A model generated the notes under the pieces. That model had not been told where the DNA came from, did not search any database, and saw only the letters and a list, made by a program, of their open reading frames with translations. Positions 22,089 through 32,982 of a stretch of 64,000 nt of DNA are shown here, piece by piece. Both the position numbers and the translations under genes were made by a program. The stretch comes from Catonia carolina. Taxonomy: Eukaryota > Arthropoda > Insecta > Hemiptera > Achilidae. The stretch covers positions 96,286,416 through 96,350,415 of the forward strand of contig JAQMRL010000008.1 of NCBI GenBank assembly GCA_035578175.1, given 5' to 3'. The first letter of the stretch is position 1, and every line of letters begins with the position of its first letter.

Positions 22089-24450
22089 TTCTGGAATCTC
22101 TTTATGTTGAGCATACTCTCAGTATTGTAAGTTTTTCTTTTATCCCGTTCACCCAGAGTTCATTTCTGTCTCACTATTTGTAGGGCTTTCAGATGGCTTC
22201 AATTCCTTCGCCCACGTGGGTATAAGTTCCCCAGAATTTGTGAGCGCGGCTTGAAGTTACGGTGGATTCCCACATGTGAAGTTGGTTACCAAATCGGGTT
22301 ATTTTATTTATGAAATACTTCATCATCGTAAAGTTACTTTAAAGTAACAACAAAGGCGGGATATTTTAATCCATCCGATTTTAGATTTATTCTTCATTTC
22401 AGTAAAGTAGATGCTCCACCTATTCAGGGCCACCCCTTGAAGGGCGTACCTTGAAATCTGGACCTTATCGATCATCTCCGGCAGAAGTTTTTCCCACTCC
22501 TAACTCTTATCAGTGCAAGAGAATTAACCCCATTCTACATTATATTTAAGAGAAAATAAATAGTACTTTCAGAATACTGATATCTTATTTTGACCATTTT
22601 GGGAAATATATTATTTTTTACCGGGCACCTATATAATAATAATAACAATAATGACGAGAAGAAAGAAATTTTCTTATAGTTATATTTAGTTTAGGCTGAA
22701 GTTTTTTTTAAATTAATTTAATTAAATATCTAATTTAATTATATATGTTAGTAGTGAAAGTTAAATGATTAATTTTCAAATAACTGTTGAAAGTTTAAAG
22801 GAGTCTGTTATTTATTATACCCAGATTCCAAAAGAACCTAGGATTTTAGTTATTTAAATAGAAAATATAGTTGACTAAATTCTGATAACTCAAAAATGTA
22901 AAACGAACCAGAGAATATACATAACATACCTTTCAATTATTAATGAATAACCTGCTAAAGAATTCTGTAACCAATACTTTCCTTTTAGATAATTGTCACA
23001 ATATTAAATCTATAAGCTACTAGTATTATTGTTGCTAATAACCAAGCAATCTTTGAAACTTTAAATAAACTAAAATTTGTAATTGTTTTATTTTGAAACT
23101 GTTTTTTTTTTAAGTGTTAATTATGTATAATTGTTTGAAAGATACATTTTTCAGTAGTGAAAATAAACGTACATTACTCATTGTTTTTGACTTGTTACAG
23201 TTCACGTTTTAATAATTTTCGTAGTGTTAGCTACAATGCTGCTCGTATGTAAAGATAAATTATTTTAACGAAACTAGGCCATATTTAAAAAAAAGTTATC
23301 GTTACTCCTTTGAAACCCATTATCACTGCGTTAATCTGGCTGTGTTGTAAACAAACTGCGTACTTAAAATCATTCTCCTGACAAATTAAAAACCGGCAAA
23401 TTTTCCAAAATAAAAGTTATAAATTACAGCAATCAGTAAAATGTTTCCCGGATTTTCAATTATATCTGAATTTTAGTTTTTTACCGATGATGAGATATAA
23501 AAGTCACATATCACATCTAAATTAAGTTCTTTATACTCTTTTGCAACAATTATTTCATTACATAATTAACTTATTTTATCAGACATCCTATGCAGGTATT
23601 TTTATGATTCCTAATCTCCCATGGTGAAAGGAGGGAGCTTTAAATTTTTAAATGTTAACAAATTATGCTGGTTTCAAAGAATACACAATTTCGCTCGATG
23701 AATACATTGTTTTCTGGCGCGTTTCATAACGTTAGGAGTATTCTTAATAGTTTCTGCCGCTTCCATTATGCGATTCCTTAACTCTTCTTGTGTGTTAATT
23801 TGTTTTGAATAAATTATTGACTTTCATTCAACGTCATAGAAGGGTTATTATTTCTTTGTACTTTTGTAATGCTACAAGCTTTTTAATTTATTTTTATTCA
23901 ATCTAAAAATGATTTTCGTTCTCAAAAAAATGTACAAATGTAGCCTACATATTTTTAATGAAAAAGTTGCCCAAAAAATAAAAACTTCAAAATTTTTAAA
24001 ATACCTCTGGAGTAAATACACACCTTAGTACTAAAATGTAGTGTGTAAAATTTTACACTCTTATGTGGGATAGTTCCTGAAATAAGTGTACCTAAAGTAA
24101 AAAAATTCAATATGCGGAAAAAGCGGATATAGTAAAAGCATAATAGCGCAACAGAAACACCTATTGCCAACTGGAATTAACTTCCAAACAAAAACAACAA
24201 TATTTATCTTGCGTTACTGCTGATTCTTATGCGATCTAGAAATTATTGTTTTTACGTAAACGCGATCTCCGTAATGTTTTATAGCAGTAAAATTATTATA
24301 TTAATCCCAGTTTACAAGAATGAAAAACGTGAAAGATATCGAAATAAATACTACGTTCCCCACCACCGTAAATCATTAATTTTTTCTCAACAGAAAAAGG
24401 AACTAATGTCTTCTTATGTATCAATTTAAATAGGGTAAAACGATCTATCA
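22089..24450. other. 2.3-kb AT-rich stretch without recognised features
   Basis: I found no member of families A-G, no reverse transcriptase or transposase motif, and no long frame. A short imperfect (AAT)n run lies near 22.63 kb. Confidence 0.45.
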
Positions 24451-25658
24451 ATATACAGGGCTTTCTGAAAAAGGGTTCCAAGAATTCAGGGGGTGATTCC
24501 CCACAACAAAAGAAGAAAAAAAGTTCAAATTAACATAGGTTTGAAAATCATTAGTTACCGAGTTATACAGGGTGAAACAATCCGTCAGAATTTCAGTTAC
24601 CCCGTTGAAAAGAAGCTCTACAGATATTTGTTGGGCGTTAAATTAGGCATAAATTTTACCGTATCGTATGTGAAATGAACAGAATTTTAAAAACAGGTTT
24701 CAGACCTGTAGCTGCAGTAATTTTTAAGATATCTGATGAAATACGCAAAACTTGGTCCCGAAAAACAAGTTTCTTTTAGGTTTGAAACAGATGAACTTTG
24801 TTAAATGGATAAAAAACACAAGAAATTCGTATACAAAAGTTGTAGAGAATTTAATTATGAAGAGAATGACGTAAAATAAATCAATAATAGACAAACGCAA
24901 TTTAAAAAAAAATATTTTTTAATTAAGGCTGGATGCTTGTATTTTGAACGAGGGTAAACATTTTGAACATGTATTGTGACGTGGCTATTTTTATGGCTAC
25001 TGAAACGTTTTTGATGTATTATAATTTATGGTTGTAAAAAATGTTTACTTGATAAAAATAAACAGTAAGTAACTCATTAATTTATTTTAATACAAGTGTT
25101 TTCTTTTAAGTACTCGTATTACATTAATTAAGTTAGTAAAGAGTTTAACAGATTTTGTTTATTTTTTATGCGTTTTTTATTTAATTAAAAAATAATTTTT
25201 TTAAAAATTGCGTTAGTCTATTATTGACTTATTTTACATCATTCTCTTCAGAATTAAATTTTCTACAAGTTTTGTATAAGAATTTCTTGTGTTTATTATC
25301 CATTTAACAAAGTTCACCTGCTTCAAACCTAAAAAACTTGTTTTTCGGGACCAAGTTTTGGGTATTTCATCAGATATCTTAAAAATTACTGCAGATACAG
25401 ATCTGAAACCTGTTTTGATTAATTTTTTCTGTTCATTTTACATACGATACGGTAAAATTTATGCCTAATTTAACGCCCAACAATTATCTGTAGGGCTTCG
25501 TTTCAACGGGGTAACTGAAATTCCGATGAAATATTTCACCCTGTACAACTCGGTAACTAATGATTTTCGGACCTATGTTAATTTGAACTTTTTCTTCTTT
25601 TGTTGTGGGGAATCACGCCCTGAGTTCTTGGAACCCTTTTTCAGAACGTCCTGTATAT
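24451..25658. mobile_element. 1.2-kb foldback element with about 480-bp inverted arms
   Basis: The ends are ATATACAGGGCTTTCTGAAA and, inverted, ATATACAGGACGTTCTGAAA. The arms (24451-24928 and 25180-25658) stay alignable along their length, including TTGTTGGGCGTTAAATTAGG on both sides, and are separated by about 250 bp. A TA target duplication is possible, but the ATAT ends make the boundary ambiguous. No intact coding frame was found. Confidence 0.85.
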
Positions 25659-26660
25659 GGTAAAATTGAAAAATCAATATTTATTATTAAAATCAGTCTG
25701 CTCTCCTTAAAGGTAGATCCAACTTTTGCAACAACCTTGAGTTTTTATTGTTTAAAAATATATAGATTTAATGGTAGTGAAAAGTGATCATCACATCTTT
25801 ATAAACGAAAGAAGAAAGCAATTTTCTTTCGATATAAGAAAATGGAATTTACGCTTGAAGAGTAATCCAACTCGATTTAAAGAGTGAAACAAAGGCTTAC
25901 TTATTGGAAACAGTAAGCCATATTTTAGGATTTAGTAAATTATATAGTTATAAATAAAGTACTTACCGCATAAGCCATTTTACTGTCTTCAATCAATAAT
26001 ATATACTTAAATTACTTTATTTTATTGAACTTATAATCTCGAGGAAAGTTCTCTTGCACATAAATTACAATAACAAACAAAAACAAAAAATATTTCGATA
26101 ACTTACTAAATAGAACTTGTTTTAAGTTCAACAATTAATAAGGGTACATACTGTCAGGACATAAGGAACTAACTTTGTTTTATATGAGCTTTATAGCTTA
26201 TTCTATACATGAAGGGTGCTTTAGTTCTAACTGCAAACTTAACACAACTACGACAGTATTTCTATAACGTAATTCAATTTTCTTTTAAAATGTTTGGCGC
26301 AGCTTATAGAACATATGTAATGTATTTTATTCCATTCAATTTATTACAAGGTTAAATAATAATTAAAAATTTAATAAATTGTATCTCTTTATAAAGTCTA
26401 TAAAACTAATTTCAAAATACTTTTCAAAAATAAATGGTGTTAAATACACTACGTAAATCCTTTCAAGGAAAATGTTTAGAACACACGTACATTGTAATTC
26501 GTATATTAATTTTTTTCTGCGATATAATTACATAATTTTCTTTTTGAATAGTCTCGTTTCTTTTTTTAAGTGTAAAGCAAAATGTTTCTCATTCTCTACT
26601 TTTAATAATAAAGTCATATTTAACCGACTGATACTTTTTAGTTAAAAACAAATTAAAATC
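25659..26660. other. AT-rich stretch, nothing recognised
   Basis: No shared repeat or motif was seen. Confidence 0.4.
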
Positions 26661-26665
26661 CTATT

Positions 26666-26770
26666 TACGCAGGAGTTCTACAAGGCACTGTTCTTGCTCC
26701 GTTCTGTTGCAGCTTATACACCATATATTTATCTATAGACACAAACACTACTAAAGATACTGAAGTCACG
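26666..26770 (+). pseudogene. Jockey-like reverse transcriptase motif fragment
   Basis: The frame reads YAGVLQGTVLAPFCCSLYTI. In Jockey-type polymerases the matching block is AGVPQGSVL.P.L.N.YT, which lies just before the FADD catalytic motif. FADD itself is not found downstream and similarity fades after about 25 codons. The frame stays open to 26962, but the remainder shows no family motif. This is a small internal piece of a decayed LINE. Confidence 0.55.
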
Positions 26771-27022
26771 AGATTGCCTTTTCCGTATGGATGGGCTGTG
26801 AGGAACGGAAGTGAAAATTCCACTGTGCCGCCAACCTCAACAGTGAGACACTACTCGTACATGTCACTACCGTGCAGTTTTTACATACATTTTGAAAGCT
26901 GTGGTTTATTCCGAGAAATTGTTTTCTTCATAGACCTTATAAGAAAAAAATGTGACCTGTAATATTGCCTATAGCCTAATTAATTACACGACTAAAAATG
27001 TTTGATTTACTAAAATTACCAG

Positions 27023-27297
27023 CTACCTTATTCCATTAGAACAAAAGTTTTCTACGAATGAATCGCCTTCTTTACTATCGCTGTCACCGGCTTCTTCACT
27101 ATCAGTCTCACTAGTACGTATCAGTTTTTTTTTCACTAAAAGTTTCTTTTTTAACCAGGTGTCAACAAAACTGTTGAAGAATAGCTTCTTCACGTCTTTA
27201 ATTTCCTTCTTTATATTTCGAATTGTGGAACCAGAAACATGGCAATAGTTAGCCACTAGCTCATGGCTTTTGTTAAGAGGCAGGGAAAGGCATTTTT
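27023..27297 (-). pseudogene. Relic encoding a helix-turn-helix-like segment, possibly transposase
   Basis: The minus frame contains KKCLSLPLNKSHELVANYCH then VSGSTIRNIKKEIKDVKK and an acidic, Ser-rich end (SETDSEEAGDSDSKEGD). The spacing of Leu/Val/Ile around NYCHVSGSTIRNI looks like a helix-turn-helix of the kind found at the N-termini of Tc1/pogo-type transposases, but I cannot name the family. The reading frame continues on the other side of a 350-bp insertion (27298-27647), so the N-terminal Met predicted from inside the insertion is not original. Probably not a functional gene. Confidence 0.4.
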
Positions 27298-27647
27298 TTA
27301 TCCGAGGCGGCAAGAAAAACTCATGTTCACTCCCTCACGATGGAGGAAGTAGTGTTGGACTCAATTGAGGCGTTCTCGTCCAGCCCCAAGGAGGCCGCAA
27401 CCGCCTTCCAACCAAAAACCCGCTGCCTGGCCACTTGATCCACTCCACCTCCCTTGGAACTGTTTATATAATACAACTAGGGAAGTGTCGGGTTAAAAAA
27501 TTTACATACTGTCAGCGGGCCGTGGAAGGGAATCGTAAGCTAATTCCCCCCTCGCTGTCACTGACCAACACTCACTCTCTCACTTTCATTCATTTCTTCC
27601 ATCACCAGCTCAGGAAATGAGTGTGCCTGTCTTACCTTCTGAGGTAA
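27298..27647. mobile_element. GC-rich 350-bp insertion with 16-bp target duplication
   Basis: AGGGAAAGGCATTTTT is present at 27282-27297 and exactly repeated at 27648-27663. The insert has much higher GC than its surroundings (for example GGAGGCCGCAACCGCC). It lacks a clear A tail or terminal inverted repeat. The long duplication points to target-primed reverse transcription. I do not recognise the family. Confidence 0.75.
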
Positions 27648-27860
27648 AGGGAAAGGCATTTTTGTTTTGCTTCAATTTCACAGCATTATTACACTGCATG
27701 TTATAATTATATAATTAATTATATTTATAGTATTATATATGTTATTATAATATATGTAGGTATTATATTATTATATAATTACATATATGATAATGAACAG
27801 CCAAAACAAAATAAAATAAAATATAAAACTCACCTCAGAGTATTATATTATTTCTAGATC

Positions 27861-27887
27861 TTTCGTCTCCATCGGAGACATCATCAG
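27861..27887 (-). other. Hammerhead-ribozyme-like motif, left arm
   Basis: On the minus strand: CTGATGA, one T, GTCTCC-GAT-GGAGAC, GAAA. The core strings and a 6-bp stem II are present. The extra T between core and stem, and the lack of an obvious stem III with a cleavage triplet, make activity uncertain. Confidence 0.4.
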
Positions 27888-28151
27888 GAATTTAAAAAAA
27901 GACACTTATCACACAAAACATAAAACATTAACACAATAGTGGTCGCAGACCACGTCAATTGTTCAAAGCAATAGCTATCCTACATCAAGCACCATTCCGC
28001 GCGCGGTTTATTCGGCCGATGTAGAATAGCTTTTTGTAGTTTTTGATTGCTTGATGTAGGATAGCTATTGTTTTGAACAATTGACGTGGTCTGCGACCAC
28101 TATTGTGTTAATGTTTTATGTTTTGTGTGATAAGTGTCTTTTTTTAAATTC

Positions 28152-28178
28152 CTGATGATGTCTCCGAGGGAGACGAAA
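28152..28178 (+). other. Hammerhead-ribozyme-like motif, right arm
   Basis: CTGATGA, T, GTCTCC-GAG-GGAGAC, GAAA. The stem is identical to the left arm and only the loop differs. Penelope-like retroelements carry hammerhead motifs with the CTGATGA...GAAA pattern in their terminal repeats, so the palindrome may come from such ends. This is an inference. Confidence 0.4.
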
Positions 28179-28260
28179 GATCTAGAAATGATATAATACT
28201 CTGAGGTGAGTTTTATATTTTATTTTATTTTGTTTTGGCTGTTCATTATCATATATGTAG

Positions 28261-28700
28261 TGGCGCAAACAAAGGAAAATAATGTTTAATAAAATAATAT
28301 TATATAATTATAGATTTCGTTCAGCACTGTGAATAGTCTGCCCACGTTTTCGAGAAACTAACATTTCTGTTTACGGTAACAAACAGTTATATTCGTACAG
28401 TTAACCTACAAAAGGTTCCGCGACAGACTCTATGTGCTCTGAGTGTAGTATAAGTTAAGTTGTTGTGTTTGTTGTACTGAAATTGAAGCAGTCACGCATG
28501 CGCATTGATGCTTTTCCCCCTTTACCCCTCGTTGTAAACAAAGGCAAACTCGTGACTCAAATAACTATACAGCCTCTTTTGCCAACGATACTCCTGTTCA
28601 ACTAGTCCAAAAATCTAGTCTGAGTATCTGCGACAACATCTTAATACAATAAAAGTTGTTGCTAACAGAAAAAATTGCATATCAAAATAAGACAACAATC
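28261..28700. other. Unassigned stretch
   Basis: I recognise nothing here. Confidence 0.4.
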
Positions 28701-28706
28701 ACGTTA

Positions 28707-28907
28707 TCACCTTGGTACATAACGAACAAAATATTGCACAGAGATTTACAGATTCCTGCAGTTCAACTAGAATTCAAAACATACAGTACGAAATATCAAA
28801 AAAAGATTCGAATCACACACATACCACTTCGCCATCTCACTGTTGAACAATTCAAACGAGACTCGCCGACTGAAACGAAGACATCCTACAGACTTATTTT
28901 AGCCTAA
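28707..28907 (+). pseudogene. Jockey-clade LINE, C-terminal fragment
   Basis: The frame reads SPWYITNKILHRDLQIPAVQ, then YSTKYQKKIRITHIPLR and QFKRDSPTETK. This is the (N)APWY(V/I)(T/S)N..LH.DL.IP.V block near the end of Jockey ORF2, with the K(Y/F)...L..H.NPL stretch after it. No polymerase domain is present. It belongs to the same clade as the fragments at 1.3 and 8.4 kb, but the sequences differ enough to be independent insertions. Confidence 0.75.
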
Positions 28908-28909
28908 CA

Positions 28910-29789
28910 AGAAAACACTTGACAATATTCTCGAAGTTCCTCCATTGGGAAAACATATTCTTCTTCGATCATAACGTAACAAAGAAAACTCTTTTACTCG
29001 TTATTCTACTTAAGAGTAAATTGTAGATTTTGTTGTAGTATTTAAAACAAATATTTATTTATATGGCTGTAATCTTCAGTACAGTTAGGCCTAAATAAAA
29101 AAAGTATAAAGATACTTAATACAAGAAGGTATCGCAACTTGTTATAACCTAACATTTATTTTAAGCGTTTGTCCAGTTACACAAAAATAAAACATTTTAA
29201 ATTAGAATTTTATGTGGGAAGGACTTAAAAAAAACAAAAAAGACATTGTTGCATGTACAGTTAAGTTACGGCTTACTTACTAAACTGAGTTAAGTAATTT
29301 GATGAAACCACGCTATGCAGTATTAAAGTGAATTAAAAGGAAGATCAAGTGCACGAAGCAGTGATGAAGTTATTTTATAAAAATTTGCTTTTAACTTTAT
29401 TTACTAAGTTATTGACTAAAAAAGGATTTTCTAAACTATTTTTGCTTCCTTATATGTGTTTACGATAATTTCAAATTATCTTTTACTCATGCACTTAGTT
29501 TTATTTCATCTTATTTCAATACGCCTTTTTTAGTTAAATTGAAAAGTTAAACAATTTTTATAGAATTTGAACCCTTTAAAGTCTTTAATTTTTATACGAT
29601 AAAAATAAATTTTTTATCAAAAGATTTTTATTAAATTTAAACTTCAAGTGACTGAAAATTTTACGCTGCATAAAATTAAGATGTAAGTCACGATAAGTTG
29701 TCAGTAAAAATATGACGTCATATAATCGAATAACTCTCAAGCGTTTCAAATATCAATTTATTTTTGTATGTCAAGGAGACAGTAATATT
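28910..29789. other. AT-rich stretch, nothing recognised
   Basis: No family member or motif was seen. Confidence 0.4.
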
Positions 29790-29791
29790 TA

Positions 29792-31100
29792 GGGGAGACC
29801 GGGGCTAGTTGGCGCACTTTTTACATATGTTTTTTTTGTAGCTATTTATGAAGTATTTGAGATTATGTTTTATGCTGATGACATACCTTAACATATCTGT
29901 ATTAGCCTTAAAGTCTCAATTTTTTTAATTTAAATATTTTGTGAGTTATGAACATTTAAATTCATTAAAACCCATGCGCCAACTTACCCCAACCTCGGGG
30001 TTAGTTGGCGCAGTACCTAGGGGTAAGGTGGCTTAAGTTATTCTTCATTCATTAAACAGTTATATAAGTATGTGGCGTTGCTAATAAAATAAAACAACAT
30101 CTGAAATGAATTATTTAAATGAATCATATTGATAAACTAATATAAAACTGGAATACCAGAATAGGTGGTAATGAAAACAAAATTAACTTTCCCAGTAATG
30201 TACAGTTTTAAAAATCTATATTTTAATCCTTATCAGACGACTAAATAGGTTTACTCGTTTTAACCAAACGAACTACAAAACTACTTTAAAAAAAAACAGA
30301 AAAAGTGATTACTTTATATTATTTGGGTTAATTTTGGATACAGTAATAAACGTTAGGAAACTTTAAACCGTTGTAGGAACCGAAAATCATAAAACATAGG
30401 ACTATTCAATGTCGTTACATGAATCTCAATTAGCACGCCTAAATAAAATTTTTGGCTCTCTTGCACAGCTTCATGGACCCACAACCACATAGAACATGAA
30501 GTGCGCCTTATCTAAGGCTTTCCTGGTTTGCTTCTTTTTTTTTGTAAGATTTGTGCCTTCTCGTCTTACTGGATAAGGTGTTCTTTTCCTTTCCTCCCTG
30601 TAGTTTTAACACGTTTCTTATCTTTGGCAGGAGACTTCCTAAAATTTTATCCCTTGTTGCATTTTTTCAGCTTCTAAAGAAGTTGCACCTATCCTGTGCC
30701 AAGTTGGTGCATGCGCCAACTTGCCCCGGGACTGTTGCGCCAACTAGCCCCGACTCATCGTTTTTGAAAAACGATGCCGTAGTTAAAAAACTAAGCAATC
30801 AATTTCCTTAAACTTGGCACATTAAAAACTACGAATAACTGGTGAATTTAATGAAATAAATATTAATGGGTTATTTAACCATACTTTTGTATGAAAAATT
30901 AATAACAGAGAAACCGAAATTTTTGCTTGCCTGTGGTAAAAAACAAAAAATTAATGTGGAAAGTTGTTACGCTTTCATAAACGGATCAAAACACAATGAA
31001 ATACTCACAGTGACTGCCGGAAACAGTGATCCAAGTTTCAGGATTGATAACATCTAAACAACAGATTTATCGCGAGTGCGCCTACTAGCCCCGGTCTCCC
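29792..31100. mobile_element. 1.3-kb TIR element at a TA site
   Basis: The ends are GGGGAGACCGGGGCTAGTTG and, inverted, GGGAGACCGGGGCTAGTAGG, each bounded by TA (29790-29791, 31101-31102). Subterminal repeats of the same theme lie inside: GCCAACTTACCCCAACCTCG near 29970 and GCGCCAACTTGCCCCGGGAC near 30713. TA duplication fits the Tc1/mariner/pogo group. A Lys-rich minus-strand stretch around 30.5-30.7 kb (KKRVKTTGRKGKE) may be a transposase tail. No DDE core was found. Confidence 0.8.
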
Positions 31101-31102
31101 TA

Positions 31103-31867
31103 TTAGTTTGAGTTTATTTATTAGTTATTATTAGTTTGACTTAAGTTGATGTATGAAGGACCCACCTTTGGACTTTCCCAACCATCCCCTTCTGTACCTA
31201 GACCATTGGTCTTTATTAGCAGACCTTCTTAATGCCCTTAGTTCCTTTCGTGTAAAATTACACAGACTGGGCTAAGTGTCCCCCTCCGCTTCATCGGCAA
31301 ATGCCTCCGCATCATTGGTATATTTACTGTAAGCTCAAAGCTTACCCAGCACTTTCTTTGGTGCCACAATCGTTATCCAAAGCGGCATTATTAAATCCCA
31401 AGGCCTATCACCTATACCCTACGAAAAATTAAACAAAACCGAATTTAAATAAATCTCCATCATTAAACGATCACAACGAGCATTCCATCTGAATCCTTTT
31501 CATAAAGTAATTTCAACATTACCCGAACGTTACTAAAGACCTCACCCACGTACCACGAAACAAAAACAATACTTTATGCCTTTTTTTGCAGAGGAATACC
31601 TTTACACAACGAATGTAGGTCACGACCGAACCATTATTAGTTTGACTAGTAGCAGCAAGGCTCGACCGCGCGAGAGATACCGTTTAACCTCATGGATTGT
31701 ACCAATTCTCTTTAAAGTAAAATTCCCTACCGCCATTTAAATATCATGTATGAAAATTGTGCAGCTCAGTGTACAATACCGTAATAAAAATTAAAGACAA
31801 AATTGTACTAAAATGATAAAAGATACATAAATACTCGTAAGTGTTCATATTTTTATGAAAACATCTT
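31103..31867. other. Unassigned stretch
   Basis: Somewhat GC-richer at 31.15-31.65 kb, which may be an old LINE ORF1 region, but no zinc-knuckle or other motif could be shown. Confidence 0.35.
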
Positions 31868-31878
31868 GACTTTCTCTT

Positions 31879-32272
31879 GTTGTTGTTTAGGTCATCAGCC
31901 GAAAAGCTGGTTTGAACCTGTAGAGGTTTTACTAAGTAAAATGAGGAGTGAGGTGGTTTACCATTGCCTTCCTCACTGAATGGAAAAGTATGCTTATCAG
32001 CATGCCGGGCCCTCTGAAAAGCACATATTTTCCACTCTGCAAATGACACCTTCACTTCATTCACCACAGGGTCTGGCTGTACAATGAAATTCATTACTTT
32101 CAGAGGAGATAACTCTGATTAGCGTCTTTTACACCTCTACCTCTTCTGTTCTTAAATGATTCAGTCATTTAATTGGCTGACCATGTGATAAGAAACAGAA
32201 CTATTTATTTTAGCCCTGCAACGAACAGATTGAGAGTAAATAATTTGACTCTCCGCCTGTCTGTTATGGGCA
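31879..32272 (-). repeat. Family B retroposon, copy 4, exact 11-bp target duplication
   Basis: GACTTTCTCTT lies at 31868-31878 and again at 32273-32283. On the minus strand the copy starts TGCCCATAACAGACAGGCGG and ends with an AAC repeat. It holds an open frame starting MNFIVQPDPVVNEVKVSF that runs into the AAC tail (Asn-Asn-Asn). Confidence 0.9.
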
Positions 32273-32283
32273 GACTTTCTCTT

Positions 32284-32982
32284 ATAGTATTAAATATTAG
32301 AGACTTAAAACAATTTGTGTTTTACAGCACAAATTTTGACAGTATTCTAACATTATGTTGTATTTTACGTTATGGAGGAAGTTCGTTTTTAATGGAAGCA
32401 TTTTTGTTCATTAGTAAAATTAGCCATACTGATACTTAGAAGCTTCCCTTTGAGAAATTTAATAGGTAATTTACCTAATATTTGAAGATACGTAATTGAA
32501 AAGTATTAATAACACAAAATCTTATTTTAAAATATATTGAGTTATAGGAATATTGTCTAATTAAGGTACCTACTTTTAAATAGATTCTATCTTATTAAAA
32601 AGGCCTGCCAAGGAACTGATACTGTTGGTTTATGAACTCAAAATTTAGTTGATTTAATTCCTAATTTCCATTCAGTAAAATAGCAAGAAAGGTTATCGTA
32701 AAATAATTTTTGCGTTTATTTACTTTTCATATTTTCCCCTAAACGTAAAAAAGAAAATGGGATTGTAATGATGTCTATTTGAATTCTCTTTTGGTTTTTT
32801 TAATTAATTTTTTTTAAATTCGTGTTTTTTCACTCCAGTTAAATATGAATGTGATGTGATATCAAATAGATCTATAATTGGAATTCCCATCTCAATAAAG
32901 TAGAATCTCTAAAATAATGTTTTAGTCAAAAATTGTTGTTTTAGTAAGTTAAAGTCCTGGTTTCAGTTTATAGGTATAATAA
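32284..32982. other. AT-rich stretch, nothing recognised
   Basis: No family member or motif was seen. Confidence 0.4.

Larger units (their letters stand above)
27781..28260. repeat. 480-bp near-perfect palindrome
   Basis: The left arm (27781 to about 27993) and right arm (about 28040-28260) are inverted copies. They share GATAATGAACAGCCAAAACA at the tips and GGTCGCAGACCACGTCAATT inside. A roughly 50-bp GC-rich spacer (CCGCGCGCGG) separates them. Each arm carries a hammerhead-like motif pointing outward. Confidence 0.9.

Noticed and set aside
21487..22183. Overlapping frames of 70-136 codons in the Tigger-like element as host genes
   Set aside because: Several frames overlap on both strands because of high GC. 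They lie within terminal inverted repeats and have no recognised domain.
31868..31878. GACTTTCTCTT next to two family B copies (also 42268) as a preferred target derived from family A's end
   Set aside because: At 31.9 kb it is a true duplication. At 42.3 kb it is present only on one side, so a shared target preference is not shown.
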